Below, in pieces: positions 44,383 through 53,109 of a DNA stretch of 64,000 nucleotides (position 1 is its first letter; each line of letters starts with the position of its first letter). The notes under the pieces are model-generated. The model was not told the origin of the DNA. It was given only the letters and a program-made list of their open reading frames with translations, and made no database searches. The translations under genes were made by a program, and so were the position numbers. Origin of the DNA: Sva-07 sp963710625 (lineage in GTDB: Bacteria; Actinomycetota; Acidimicrobiia; Acidimicrobiales; Ilumatobacteraceae); NCBI GenBank assembly GCA_963710625.1, contig CAVQBG010000024.1:237186-301185 (forward strand). The letters are read 5' to 3'.

Positions 44383-44979
44383 GTCCCGCTTTCAAGATGT
44401 CATTGGCCCGGCGCAGCTCCGCGTTCTCACGCTTCAGGCGTTTCAGCTCGGCGAGCTCCTCGGTCGTCGCGCCGGGCCGGCGGCCGGTGTCGCGTTCGGC
44501 CTGGCGGACCCACAGCCGGACGGTCTCGGGCTTCGGGCCGAGCTTGTCGGCAACCGAACAGATCGCTTCCCACTGCGACCCGTACTCGTGACCGTGATCC
44601 AGGACCATCCGCACCGCACGCTCACGCAGCTCGTCGGGGTACTTCCCATGGTTGGGCATTGCTCCATCCTCTCAAGGACTGGAGCCTCCACGAATCCCGG
44701 GGCGCTTCACTGCCCGGACCGCTCGCTCTGCTGCGGCCCTCGGGCGACGGGGCTGCGGGGCAAGTGGACCCGGTCGTCTTGCAGCGCGGTGACACGGGTC
44801 CGTGGGTGAGCCTGCTGCAACAACACCTGAACCGCGATGGATTCGTCGTTGAGGTCGACGGCATCTTCGGATCGGGCACCGACGCAGCGGTCCGCGCCGT
44901 GCAAGCAGCCCAGGGCCTCCGTGCGGATGGAATCGTCGGACCGGACACCTGGACGGCGGTGACCGGCGAACGGTGACGG

Positions 44980-45380
44980 GAAGCCATCCGAGGTGTCGGG
45001 CACGTGATTCCGAGCCACCAATCGCAGCTTGCTCGCCCGAGAACGACGCTCGCCGCTGATCCGGTCACGACATCGTGTCCTGCTGCAGTCAACCCCTCTG
45101 CACGACTTGGGCCTGGTTGATACTCGAGGTGTGTTGCGGCGGTTGTCGTAGCGTTCAGGGCGCCGGCGGGCTCTGCTTCGGGCCCTGTCGCTTTCGGGTT
45201 GATCTCAGTGCGATACGTCCGTCATGCCCCGCATGGATTGATCTCGGGTGCTGTTCCGACCGGTCGTTGGCCTCTGGTGGTCGCGAGGCTTGGGGTGGAT
45301 GGGCGCAGCCGATCGCATCAGGTGGACCGACCTCGCGTACGGTTATCAGTGCACCCATCGCGGCGAAACAGAGGGGGTCT
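44980..45380. other. Intergenic stretch upstream of gpsA
   Basis: No supportable gene. Positions 45233-45304 share roughly 70% identity with 36316-36387, also shortly upstream of a gene start. Confidence 0.4.
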
Positions 45381-45383
45381 GTG

Positions 45384-46391
45384 GTGGACGACCGACAACG
45401 GACTGCGGTGATCGGCGCTGGAGCATGGGGAACCGCTCTTGCACGGCTCCTGGCCAACCAGGGCGTGCCGACTCTGATCTGGGCGCGAGAGCCGGAAGTG
45501 GTCGATGACATTCGGACCATCCACGAGAACCGGACCTTCCTTCCCGGCATCGATCTCGGACCCGACCTCGAGGCCACCGGTGACCTTCACGAGGCGTTCG
45601 AGCGGTCGGACATCATCGTGAACGCCGTCCCCACCCAACACATGAGATCAGTCCTGCAACGCGCCGACGGCGCACTGCGCAAGACCGGGCTCATCATCTC
45701 CGTGTCGAAGGGCATCGAGCTCGACACCCTGCTGACACCGCACGAGATCCTGGCCGAACTCGGCGTGCCCGTTCAACGGGTGGTCGCGTTGTCGGGCCCA
45801 TCGTTCGCGGCGGAGGTCGCGTCCGGGCAACCAACCGCCGTTGTCGCAGCGGGCAGTGACCGCACTCGCGTGCAACACGTCCGCACGATGTTCGCGACGG
45901 GTTCGTTCCGCGTCTACTCGTCGCACGACATCATCAGCGCTGAGTTCGGTGGCGCCCTCAAGAACGTCATCGCGATCGCGGTCGGAATCTCCGACGGTCT
46001 CGGTTTCGGTCGCAATACGCGTGCCGCACTGATCACTCGCGGGCTGTCTGAGATCACCCGGCTCGGCGTAGCACGCGGCGGCGACCCGATGACCTTCGCA
46101 GGGTTGTCAGGCATGGGCGACCTGGTGTTGACGTGCACCGGCGACCTGTCACGCAATCGCTCTGTGGGTCTGGCGATCGGCCAGGGACGCCGACTCGCTG
46201 AGATCCTCGCCGAGATGGACGAGGTAGTCGAGGGAGTCGTCACGAGCCGCTCAGCGCACCAACTCGCCGCACGCGTCGGCGTCGAGATGCCGATCACCGC
46301 TCAGGTCTGTGCTGTCCTCCACGAAGGCAAGGAGCCACGTCAAGCAGTGCTCGATCTCACCTCGCGCGAGCTACGCGATGAACTCGGTTGA
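45384..46391 (+). CDS. gpsA: Glycerol-3-phosphate dehydrogenase [NAD(P)+]
   Basis: 335 residues from the GTG at 45384 (GTG at 45381 also possible; AGAGGGGG upstream). N-terminal Rossmann motif AVIGAGAWGTALA, then SVSKGIE, SGPSFAAEVASGQPTA and catalytic Lys in GGALKNVIAIAVGISDGLG. Next come RGLSEITRLGVARGG and GLSGMGDLVLTCT. It reduces dihydroxyacetone phosphate to sn-glycerol 3-phosphate for phospholipid synthesis. A housekeeping-type gene inside the repeat- and IS-rich segment, so either the segment is not wholly foreign or this is a second copy. Confidence 0.93.
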   Translation: MDDRQRTAVIGAGAWGTALARLLANQGVPTLIWAREPEVVDDIRTIHENRTFLPGIDLGPDLEATGDLHEAFERSDIIVNAVPTQHMRSVLQRADGALRKTGLIISVSKGIELDTLLTPHEILAELGVPVQRVVALSGPSFAAEVASGQPTAVVAAGSDRTRVQHVRTMFATGSFRVYSSHDIISAEFGGALKNVIAIAVGISDGLGFGRNTRAALITRGLSEITRLGVARGGDPMTFAGLSGMGDLVLTCTGDLSRNRSVGLAIGQGRRLAEILAEMDEVVEGVVTSRSAHQLAARVGVEMPITAQVCAVLHEGKEPRQAVLDLTSRELRDELG

Positions 46392-46468
46392 TTCCACGAG
46401 CGACGACGCAACCCGCAGCCGCCGACGACGATGAGCAGCGCGGCCACGGCAATCAATCGCTTGCGCAT
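46340..46468 (-). pseudogene. Truncated lipoprotein start
   Basis: 42 codons beginning MRKRLIAVAALLIVVGGCGL, a clear lipoprotein signal, followed by an unstructured basic stretch that runs into the 3' end of gpsA. Probably the 5' remnant of a lost gene. Confidence 0.35.
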
Positions 46469-46816
46469 GACACACTTCGCCTTCGTTTCCATGATGCGCA
46501 CACCGCCTCGGCTGGACAAGAGGCCGATCGGCTCGATCAGAACGCAGAAGGCTCGGTCCGCCGACGCTCCCGCCTCTCTGTCTCGGCGCGTATGGATCGG
46601 CTGACCCTGCCATCGGACCCGATCGATGATCGCAGGCCCGATGACTGCACGAACCACCGACATATCACACAAATCAGTGCGGGTCCGTCCGCTCGCGACC
46701 TCACACGACATCACTATCCGAAAGCGTCCGGTCACCGACCGGCGACTGAGACGGGATCACCGAGCGGCACTCGAGGCAACAACAACCGCGATTGCGTTGG
46801 TTCGAATCGGCTGCCT
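46392..46816. other. Stretch without a supportable gene
   Basis: Apart from the lipoprotein-start remnant at its left end, no open frame here looks coding. Confidence 0.45.
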
Positions 46817-47113
46817 TCAGCCCGTCTGCTGCAACCGGTACTCGCGCGCGACGCTCGGCTGGATGGCCGACGCGGAGGCATCGTCGCCGTGCAGGACGTC
46901 GGGGTCCAGGTCGATGCCATTCGGCCAGGAGATCGTGCCGGCAACCGAATCGACCGCGACTTCAGCGAAGACCTCATCATCGTCGATCGTTGCGAGCACG
47001 CCAGGCAGTGCGTCGATGAAGTCGAGTTCGCGCACGAGGCCATCGGAGAATGTGACACGCAAGAGACGCGCGCCGAGGTGTTCGACGGCAGTGACGCGGG
47101 CGAGTGCGGTCAT
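46817..47113 (-). CDS. DUF2442-family protein
   Basis: 98 residues. Pattern VTAVEHLGARLLRVTFSDGLVRELDF, FAEVAVDSVAGTISWPNGIDLDPDVLH, matching DUF2442 domain proteins. These usually lie directly after a DUF4160 gene, as here (9 nt gap, same strand), and such pairs are considered toxin-antitoxin-like on genomic grounds; the activity is unproven. Confidence 0.8.
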   Translation of the reverse strand: MTALARVTAVEHLGARLLRVTFSDGLVRELDFIDALPGVLATIDDDEVFAEVAVDSVAGTISWPNGIDLDPDVLHGDDASASAIQPSVAREYRLQQTG

Positions 47114-47122
47114 GAGGACAGG

Positions 47123-47383
47123 CTACTGGAGCGGCTCGATCCGCGACAGGGCTGCTGGCTCCTGGGCCAACAGCCAGTTCGCGAGGAGTTCGTCATGGTG
47201 AAGTGTTCGCCACTGCTCAACCAGGCGCGCCGCGGTCCTTGGGAGGTCACCTCTGATCGTGCCGCCATCGTCAATTCGGATCAATGCTTCGTGCTCGGCG
47301 TAGATCGCATGGAAGTGAGGCGGGTTGTGATCCGCGAAGTACATGTAAATCGCGATCCCGTAGAACTCACTCAGCCGAGGCAC
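47123..47383 (-). CDS. DUF4160-family protein
   Basis: 86 residues. Contains the family hallmark IYMYFADHNPPHFHAIYAEHEA, with DHxPPHFH histidines that could bind a metal, then ALIRIDDGG and LVEQWRTLHHDELLANW. First gene of a two-gene unit with DUF2442. Confidence 0.82.
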   Translation of the reverse strand: MPRLSEFYGIAIYMYFADHNPPHFHAIYAEHEALIRIDDGGTIRGDLPRTAARLVEQWRTLHHDELLANWLLAQEPAALSRIEPLQ

Positions 47384-47602
47384 CTGAACAACCTACGACC
47401 GCCAGGGTTTCCTCTCACCCCACCCCGATCAGTCAGCGCGAAGACCGCGCGACGATCACAACTCTTCACTCGCGAGGGCCAGTTCGGCATCAGCCGACGA
47501 GTCTGAGGTCAGGACGACGCCGACTCGGCCATGATCACGTTCGGGACATGCCCGCTGAGGGCCGTGAGCCGAGACGTTGTTCTGTTCGGAAGGACTGGCT
47601 GT

Positions 47603-48178
47603 CTATGGGTTTGCTCGGCTGATGGTGCGGTAGACCGTCGGTCGCGACACCGAGAACAGCTCACCGAGATCCGAGATCGTGTACTCGCCGGACTGGTGCA
47701 TCCTCTTCAGTTCCCGTTGCTGCATCGGCGAGAGCTTCGGCTGACGACCCTTCAGCTTGCCCTGGGCCCTGGCGACGGCCATCCCTTCCCGGGTGCGCAT
47801 CCGAATCAGGTCGACCTCGAACTCGGCGAACGTGGCGAGGATGTTGAAGGACAACTTTCCCATCGGGTCGTCCGGGTCGTAGATCTGACCGCCGAGCGAG
47901 AGCGACACACCACGCTTGGCAAGGGTGTCACCGATGTCTCGGGCATCGGGAACGGATCGAGCGAGCCGGTCGAGCTTCGGAACGACGAGCGTGTCGCCCG
48001 TTCGTACCGCCGCCAGTGCTTGATCGAGGCCGGGACGTTCGCTCTTGGTGCCGCTGATGCCGTGGTCGATGTAGACGCGATCAGGCGGCACGCCGAGTGC
48101 GATGAGCGCTTCGCGTTGGGCCGTGAGATCTTGCTCGTCAGTCGAGCAGCGGGCGTATCCAATCAATGTTTCATCCAT
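47603..48178 (-). CDS. Serine recombinase (resolvase/invertase)
   Basis: 191 residues from the ATG at 48178. Catalytic Ser12 in IGYARCSTDEQ, the LVVPKLDRLARSVPDA segment with the conserved arginines, the FAEFEVDLIRMRTREGM helix, and a C-terminal HTH (YTISDLGELFSVSRPTVYRTI). It matches Tn3-type resolvases/DNA invertases. No res or inversion sites were recognised. It may have served a lost transposon. Confidence 0.88.
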   Translation of the reverse strand: MDETLIGYARCSTDEQDLTAQREALIALGVPPDRVYIDHGISGTKSERPGLDQALAAVRTGDTLVVPKLDRLARSVPDARDIGDTLAKRGVSLSLGGQIYDPDDPMGKLSFNILATFAEFEVDLIRMRTREGMAVARAQGKLKGRQPKLSPMQQRELKRMHQSGEYTISDLGELFSVSRPTVYRTISRANP

Positions 48179-48184
48179 CCACAA

Positions 48185-48682
48185 ACGGTGCCGCGGGTGG
48201 TCGTGCCGATCTGATGGCGAGCGTCCGAAAGCCGCCCGTCATGCGAGACGGGTCTCGTCGAACCTTCTGTCGGGCAACAAACCGGCAACTTCGTCCGAAG
48301 GTGGTCCATCAAACGGACAGCCTCGGAGAGCCTGGACCGCGGGTGAGGTAGAGCGTGATCTTGAGCTATCTCGTCCAGTGCTCGACCCGCGCTACTTCGC
48401 CGGCGATGCGGCGGACCGCCGACGTGCCGCATCGCAAGCATCGCCTCGGCAGCTTCATCGGCCCGTGCGATGAGCGAAGCGCCCGGATAGCGGCCTCTCG
48501 CTCATCGCCGGGGTGCGCCGTTTCAAGGGTGGTGGCGAATCGCCGCGGCCCCCGAGCCACGATGCAGCTCGTCGGGTACAACGTGTGCACCCGCGTCCGA
48601 GCGATACAGCCGAGCGCCGGTCCCGAGTCCGCTCCGTGGAGTGGGTAGGGGCCGGCGCGGATGCCGACGCTGACAGCGTGGG
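48185..48682. other. Stretch without a supportable gene
   Basis: Roughly 500 nt between the resolvase and the repeat protein. Open frames on both strands lack domains or consistent codon bias. Confidence 0.45.
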
Positions 48683-49279
48683 TCAATTCGACAGGTCGCG
48701 CAGGACTTCCATCCGGTTGATCTCAGCCCTGGTGTAGCCGTCGAGTGTCGGGGTGGTGCTGAGGTCTTGCAGCACGGTGGCCCGGTTGATCTCAGCGGTC
48801 GTGTAGCCGTCGAGTGTCGGGGTGGTGCTGAGGTCTTGCAGCACGGTGGCCCGGTTGATCTCAGCGGTCGTGTAGCCGTCGAGTGTCGGGGTGGTGCTGA
48901 GGTCTTGCAGCACGGTGGCCCGGTTGATCTCAGCGGTCGTGTAGCCGTCGAGTGTCGGGGTGGTGCTGAGGTCTTGCAGCACGGTGGCCCGGTTGATCTC
49001 AGCGGTCGTGTAGCCGTCGAGCATCGGGGTGCTCGTGTCGTCGCTGCGGAGCAGCAGACCAAGCACGAGCGCGCCGGCCGCGACGAGGATCATCGCGGCG
49101 ACCCAACGCATCCAACGCACACCGGATGCGGGCCGACGACCTTCGGTGTCCGGGTGTGTCAATCCGCTGACGTCATCCGGAATGGTGACATCGGCAGGAA
49201 GCTCGGGCAGTAGTTCATGGATCTCGGGATGGCGGGCATCGACGTCCCGAGCTGGGTTCCGTTCCAGCTGCTTGTTCAT
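48683..49279 (-). CDS. Membrane-anchored protein with five 23-residue repeats
   Basis: 198 residues. A soluble N-terminus (MNKQLERNPARDVDAR), one membrane helix at about 57-79 (WVAAMILVAAGALVLGLLL), then five tandem repeats of 23 residues to the stop, consensus TPTLDGYTTAEINRATVLQDLS. The last unit differs (RAEINRMEVLRDLSN). The topology suggests repeats outside the cell. The next gene, divergent, is a SARP/BTAD regulator. No family recognised; internal repeats are almost identical at DNA level. Confidence 0.65.
   Translation of the reverse strand: MNKQLERNPARDVDARHPEIHELLPELPADVTIPDDVSGLTHPDTEGRRPASGVRWMRWVAAMILVAAGALVLGLLLRSDDTSTPMLDGYTTAEINRATVLQDLSTTPTLDGYTTAEINRATVLQDLSTTPTLDGYTTAEINRATVLQDLSTTPTLDGYTTAEINRATVLQDLSTTPTLDGYTRAEINRMEVLRDLSN
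48686..49030 (-). repeat. Five tandem 69-bp coding repeats
   Basis: The landmark GTAGCCGTCGA recurs at 48734, 48803, 48872, 48941 and 49010, exactly 69 bp apart. Inner units are virtually identical. In-frame (23 codons). Confidence 0.95.
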
Positions 49280-49426
49280 TACGCCCTCCTTTCGTTGAGG
49301 TCTCCTTCAATTTCATTGTCCCCGCGCCACCTGAGATCCGTCGGGGCGCCGTCGGACGGCCACTCCGGGACCTCTGCCACTTACCATGGGGCTCACATGG
49401 AGGAGACTGGAATCGAGAGGTGAGTC

Positions 49427-50173
49427 ATGGTTGACGGCGACATGATCCGCGTGCTCGGGCCGATCGACATCCTGACGCCCGATGGCCCGGTGAGTGTCGG
49501 AGGAGCGCGTCCGCGGGCGGTGCTGGGTGCGCTCGTGGTCGGCGCCGGGCATGCCGTCTCGATCGATCACCTCGTCGACACGGTCTGGGCCGGCAATCCC
49601 CCGATCTCGGCACTCAACACGTTGCAGTCCTACATTTCCGATCTGCGTCACATCCTCGGCGCCGAGTCGATCGTGCGGGTGGACCACTTGTACGAGCTGA
49701 TCGTGGCTCCGGACACGATCGACGCAGTGCGCTTCGACCGGCTCATCGCTGACGCACTCGAGTCGCGAGCAAACCCCGAACGTTGCCGGGACCTCTGCAC
49801 CGAGGCACTCGCGCTGTGGCGTGGCCGACCGTTCGGTGACTTCGCCGACGACGATGGATTCCGCCTGGAAGCCTGTCGCCTCGACGAGTTGCGACTCGTC
49901 GCAATGGAGCTGAGTCTGGAGGCGGAACTCGAGCTTGGACACGAGGAGTTGGTAGTCGGCGAGCTCGAGAACGCGGTCGAGGAAAACCCGTATCGAGAAC
50001 ACCTCTGGTACCTGCTGATCGCAGCGCTGTCGCGCACCGACCGCCGTGTGGAGGCCCTTCGCGCATGTGCTCGTCTCCGGCGAGAGCTTGCCGACGTCGG
50101 ACTGGAGCCGGCCGACCTGTTGGCTTCGATCGAACACGAGATCCTCCTCGGACCGGGTTCGGATCAACGGTGA
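49427..50173 (+). CDS. SARP-type (BTAD) transcriptional regulator
   Basis: 248 residues. N-terminal OmpR-like winged helix (IRVLGPIDILTPDGPVSVGGARPRAVL and LVDTVWAGNPPISALNTLQSYISDLRHIL), then a BTAD tetratricopeptide-like domain (ALALWRGRPFGDFADDDGF, RLDELRLVAMELSLEAELELG and ENPYREHLWYLLIAALSRTDRRVEALRA). Small SARPs activate neighbouring genes by binding direct repeats. The repeat membrane protein at 48683 is divergently oriented and is a candidate target (inference). Confidence 0.87.
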   Translation: MVDGDMIRVLGPIDILTPDGPVSVGGARPRAVLGALVVGAGHAVSIDHLVDTVWAGNPPISALNTLQSYISDLRHILGAESIVRVDHLYELIVAPDTIDAVRFDRLIADALESRANPERCRDLCTEALALWRGRPFGDFADDDGFRLEACRLDELRLVAMELSLEAELELGHEELVVGELENAVEENPYREHLWYLLIAALSRTDRRVEALRACARLRRELADVGLEPADLLASIEHEILLGPGSDQR

Positions 50174-50487
50174 CGTCGTCGCACCGAAGTCTCCGCGATT
50201 CACCGGGGTGGCAACGGTGGGGCGGCCTGTAAGCGGGAACTCATCCAGGGGGTCCTCTGACCTGGTGCGATCCGTCGCTCGATAATCGCAGCGACTCGCC
50301 GTGTCCGGTTGAGGAACCCAATCGGACACCCGAGGTGTCCGCCCGACGTCCCTGACGTGAGACGACGTGTTCGGCCGTCAGCAGTTGCCCGGGCCGCCAG
50401 CGACGGTCGGGCTCCCTCACTGATTCGCCGTTTGGAGTCGCGGCGGCTGCCACGGCTTCGAGGAACGGGCTGCCCGATGCGGTCCTG
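50174..50487. other. Intergenic stretch after the SARP gene
   Basis: No gene. Holds the short palindrome at 50301-50329 related to the 36190/38556 family. Confidence 0.45.
50301..50329. repeat. Compact palindrome related to the intergenic element family
   Basis: A 29-nt hairpin, GTGTCCGGTT and AATCGGACAC around GAGGAACCC, 10 bp with one wobble. The left half GTCCGGTTGAGGAACC is the left-arm consensus of the family, so this looks like a deletion derivative. It lies 128 nt after the SARP stop. Confidence 0.55.
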
Positions 50488-51345
50488 CTACTGCTCGGGG
50501 CAGTTGGTGTCGGCGAGTACCAGGGCGTCGGAGTCGGAGAGCTGCACGCCGTCGTTGCCCCGGAAGAACTCGGTGGCCGCCTCCTGTCTGGCCACGTCTT
50601 GATCGGCTGCCAACACCAGCACCCCTGCGCCGAGCACAAGACTTGCCATCGAGGTTGTGAGCACGATGATCTGGGCGGCCTTGCCCTTCAAGAGTGCTGC
50701 AATGCCGCCGACGACCAACGCGATCGCAAGGAATACCGTCGACAGTCCGTAATTGTCGCCTTGGATCTCTGCGACCCCTGAGTCGAAGAGGGCGCACACC
50801 GCGAGTCCGTCGACTGCGTCTCCAGTCGACAGCAGTTCGGTCGACTGCAATTCCAAGAACGACTCCACGACCGGGGACCCTTCGGCGTCACGGAAGAACG
50901 GGTCGTCAATCGGAGCGCTCTCGTCGGTGAGACGCTGCTCGTTCAACTCCAGCCAATCGGCGGTGAGTTGCTGAACCTCGGCCGGCATGGCCCGAAACAG
51001 GACATCCGCTGTTTCATTCTCGCCGTTTGCCGCCGCCGTGAGGTAACCGAAGAACCAATCGCGCTCCTCAGCCTGTTCAGCCGTCGCATCGTTGTAGAGG
51101 TCGTTCGCCTGAAGCGTCAGACCGACCGCTTCGGTACTCTTGTTCTGCACGGTGCCATCGATCTGACTGCCCTGGTAGGTGGCGACGGCCGTGAGCACCG
51201 CGGCGATACCGATGATGATCGCCCCTGCCAACTCGACGTGCCGCTTGCGTCGGTCGCTCGGTGATTCAGGCTCTGGTTGGCCACGCGTCGTCTCGTCCGC
51301 CAACTCCATCTCGTTCGGCGACGTGGGCGAGCTCTCATCGCTCAT
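50488..51345 (-). CDS. Membrane protein with a helical extracytoplasmic region (DUF4337-like)
   Basis: 285 residues. One N-terminal membrane helix (VELAGAIIIGIAAVLTAVATY) just after an acidic start, a helical middle domain (TEAVGLTLQANDLYNDATAEQA), then two more hydrophobic helices (GLSTVFLAIALVVGGIAALLKG and QIIVLTTSMASLVLGAGVLVLAA). The layout resembles DUF4337-type proteins. Function unknown. Confidence 0.6.
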   Translation of the reverse strand: MSDESSPTSPNEMELADETTRGQPEPESPSDRRKRHVELAGAIIIGIAAVLTAVATYQGSQIDGTVQNKSTEAVGLTLQANDLYNDATAEQAEERDWFFGYLTAAANGENETADVLFRAMPAEVQQLTADWLELNEQRLTDESAPIDDPFFRDAEGSPVVESFLELQSTELLSTGDAVDGLAVCALFDSGVAEIQGDNYGLSTVFLAIALVVGGIAALLKGKAAQIIVLTTSMASLVLGAGVLVLAADQDVARQEAATEFFRGNDGVQLSDSDALVLADTNCPEQ

Positions 51346-51388
51346 CTGAAGACGCTCCTTCCACGCTCAACGCCAGTCCGTCGCGCGA

Positions 51389-52336
51389 CTATGCGTGGCA
51401 AGCATGCCACACTCCGTCGTACTGCTCGAGAATCGGCACCTCGGCGATGCGGCCGAGGGTCTCGCAAGCTGCGCTCGGCGTCCGGTTGGGACCGCCTTTC
51501 GGACGCCGAGCTGGCGGACGTCGGCGACGAACCCTTTCGTGTCGTAGGCCTTGTCCGCGGCGATCGTGCGTCGACGCGCGATCTTCGGCAGGGCGGGACA
51601 GCATCTCGACGGCGGTCGCGCGCTCCGCGTAGCCGTCGGCGGTGGTGAGCTCGGCGTCGACGATCAGCGCCGAGCGGTTCTCCATCAACAGATGCCCGGC
51701 GTAGCAGAGCGTGGCAGCGGTGTTGTTGCTCTTGCGATACAGCCGTGCCTCGGGGTCGGTGGTGGAGGCATGCGTGTCGTTCTTTCGCTTCTCGCCGTGC
51801 CATTGCACCTCAGCGTTGCGGCCGGCCGGTGGCTCCGACGGCGGGCCGTCCTTGGGCTTGAAGCTCTTGTGTGATGCCCACGCCTTCAACAAGGTGCCGT
51901 CGACGGAGAAGTGCTCCGAGGACACGTAGCGGCGCAGCTTGGCCAGCCGGACGACGGCTTCGAAGAACTCGTCCGCGACCTCGTGCTCGAGAAGACGTTT
52001 GCGGTTCTAGGAGAACGTGGTCGCGTCGAACGCCGGCTGATCGATGCGCATGTCCAAGAACCACTTGAACAGCAGGTCGTAGTTGAGTCGCTCGCAGAAG
52101 GCCCGCTCGGAACGGATCGAGTACATCGCCATCAACACCGTCGACTTCAACAGCTGCTCCGGTGGCACGCTGCGCCGGCCTCCGGTCGCGTACATCTCGT
52201 CGAAGATCGGATCGAGCTCGGCGAGCACCGCGTCGACGACGACACGGATCTTGCGGATCGGATGATCGGCCGGGATCAGATCCTCGGTGCTCACGGTCGT
52301 CAACATCGCCAACTGCGGATCGGTGTTTCCACGCAT
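51389..52336 (-). pseudogene. IS5/IS1182-type transposase remnant
   Basis: ATG at 52336 starts MRGNTDPQLAMLTTVSTED, followed by a DUF772 domain (KSTVLMAMYSIRSERAFCERLNYDLLFKWFLDM). A TAG at 52007 interrupts the frame (FS-stop-NRKRLLEHEVADEFF). The same frame continues with the catalytic Asp in FSVDGTLLKAWAS, and then slips near 51600. The end is truncated at about 51400, so it is inactive. Confidence 0.75.
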
Positions 52337-52521
52337 GACCACAGTCTTTTCGATTCCCGCGCCGAACGCGAGCACCTCAGCCGAATTTCAGCACCCTGCT
52401 AGCTGTGATGACCGGACAGGTTGTCCCTGGCGCGATGGGATTGTTGGTGCGCCAACTGAATGAGCCCTCCGAGTAGGTCTGTGTGCTTCCTACAACGCAC
52501 AGATCCACAAGGAGGGGCTCG

Positions 52522-52701
52522 ATGCCTCACGTTAGAACCCTGCACCCGAACGCGTCGCTGACTCCGCTCGGTCGCCGCAAGATGGTGCGCCTGGTGATCG
52601 ATCACGGCTGGACAATCGAGGCTGCAGCCGACAAGTTCCAAGTCGACGCCAAGACTGTCACGAAGCGGCGTGACCGGTTCCTCACCGAAGGCGAGACCGG
52701 T
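52522..52701 (+). pseudogene. IS481-type transposase N-terminal fragment
   Basis: ATG at 52522 with GGAGGGG just upstream. Reads LHPNASLTPLGRRKMVRLVI, then WTIEAAADKFQVDAKTVTKRRDRFLTEGETG, the N-terminal HTH of IS481 transposases. Homology ends abruptly at about 52701; the catalytic domain is missing. Confidence 0.65.
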
Positions 52702-53109
52702 CCCTTCCTTCGTTATGAACTGTTGTCAACACGTCCTCCAGGACTGATCGAGGCAGGCGATATTCCCGGCCGATCACACAGACTTCTCCGCCCAGTACCG
52801 GCCGAAGTAGTGCGGCCAGGAGGGGGCTGAGATGTAGCTCATCACGCGATCACGGACCGTGATCGGTTGACGAGCCGCCGGAGCAATTGTCGGGTACGCG
52901 TCGCACTGACCTCGTCTGGCGCGCCCTTCGAGGACTCCGAGCTGCTGCCACACGAGGTGACGAGTGCGGGGGCAAACAGCGGTAGCAGAACGGTCTTCGC
53001 CCACTGGAGATCGGCCAGCTGGCGATCTCGTTCGACGCTTGCCTCCCGATGGCGCCCGAGATCTGATGCTCGCTGGCTCTCCTGCGTGCGAACGCGCGAC
53101 GATGGCTCG
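52702..53109. other. Stretch without a supportable gene
   Basis: About 400 nt between the IS481 fragment and adk. No coding frame can be defended. Confidence 0.45.

Larger units (their letters stand above)
42747..44659 (-). pseudogene. IS3-family OrfA, split by an IS1182-like insertion
   Basis: The 5' part (44659 to about 44390) reads MPNHGKYPDELRERAVRMVL, an HTH segment ADKLGPKPETVRLWV and a leucine zipper LKRENAELRRANDILKA. The 3' end (about 42797-42747) reads AATFFGAELDRQSKK and stops. Joining them gives the standard OrfA ending. Confidence 0.8.
41782..44708 (-). mobile_element. IS3-family insertion sequence (itself interrupted)
   Basis: Terminal inverted repeats of about 28 nt beginning GAAGCGCCCCGGG and ending in the inverse CCCGGGGCGCTTC. 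They are flanked by ACT on both sides (41779-41781 and 44709-44711), a 3-bp target duplication as expected for IS3. Contains orfA and orfB on the minus strand. An IS1182-like element sits in orfA. Confidence 0.85.
41753..44976 (+). pseudogene. Small peptidoglycan-binding protein split by an IS3 insertion
   Basis: The right part (44709-44976) reads LPGPLALLRPSGDGAAG then VVLQRGDTGPWVSLLQQHL, NRDGFVVEVDGIFGSGTDAAV and DGIVGPDTWTAV, a PG_binding_1 domain. The left part (41753-41781) reads MLSGRQYTGL. Removing the IS and one ACT copy joins them in frame to a 97-residue protein. The insertion therefore inactivated it after about nine codons. Confidence 0.6.

Noticed and set aside
48686..49030. CRISPR array
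   Set aside because: The 69-bp units are contiguous and in-frame with no spacers; they code for a 23-residue protein repeat.
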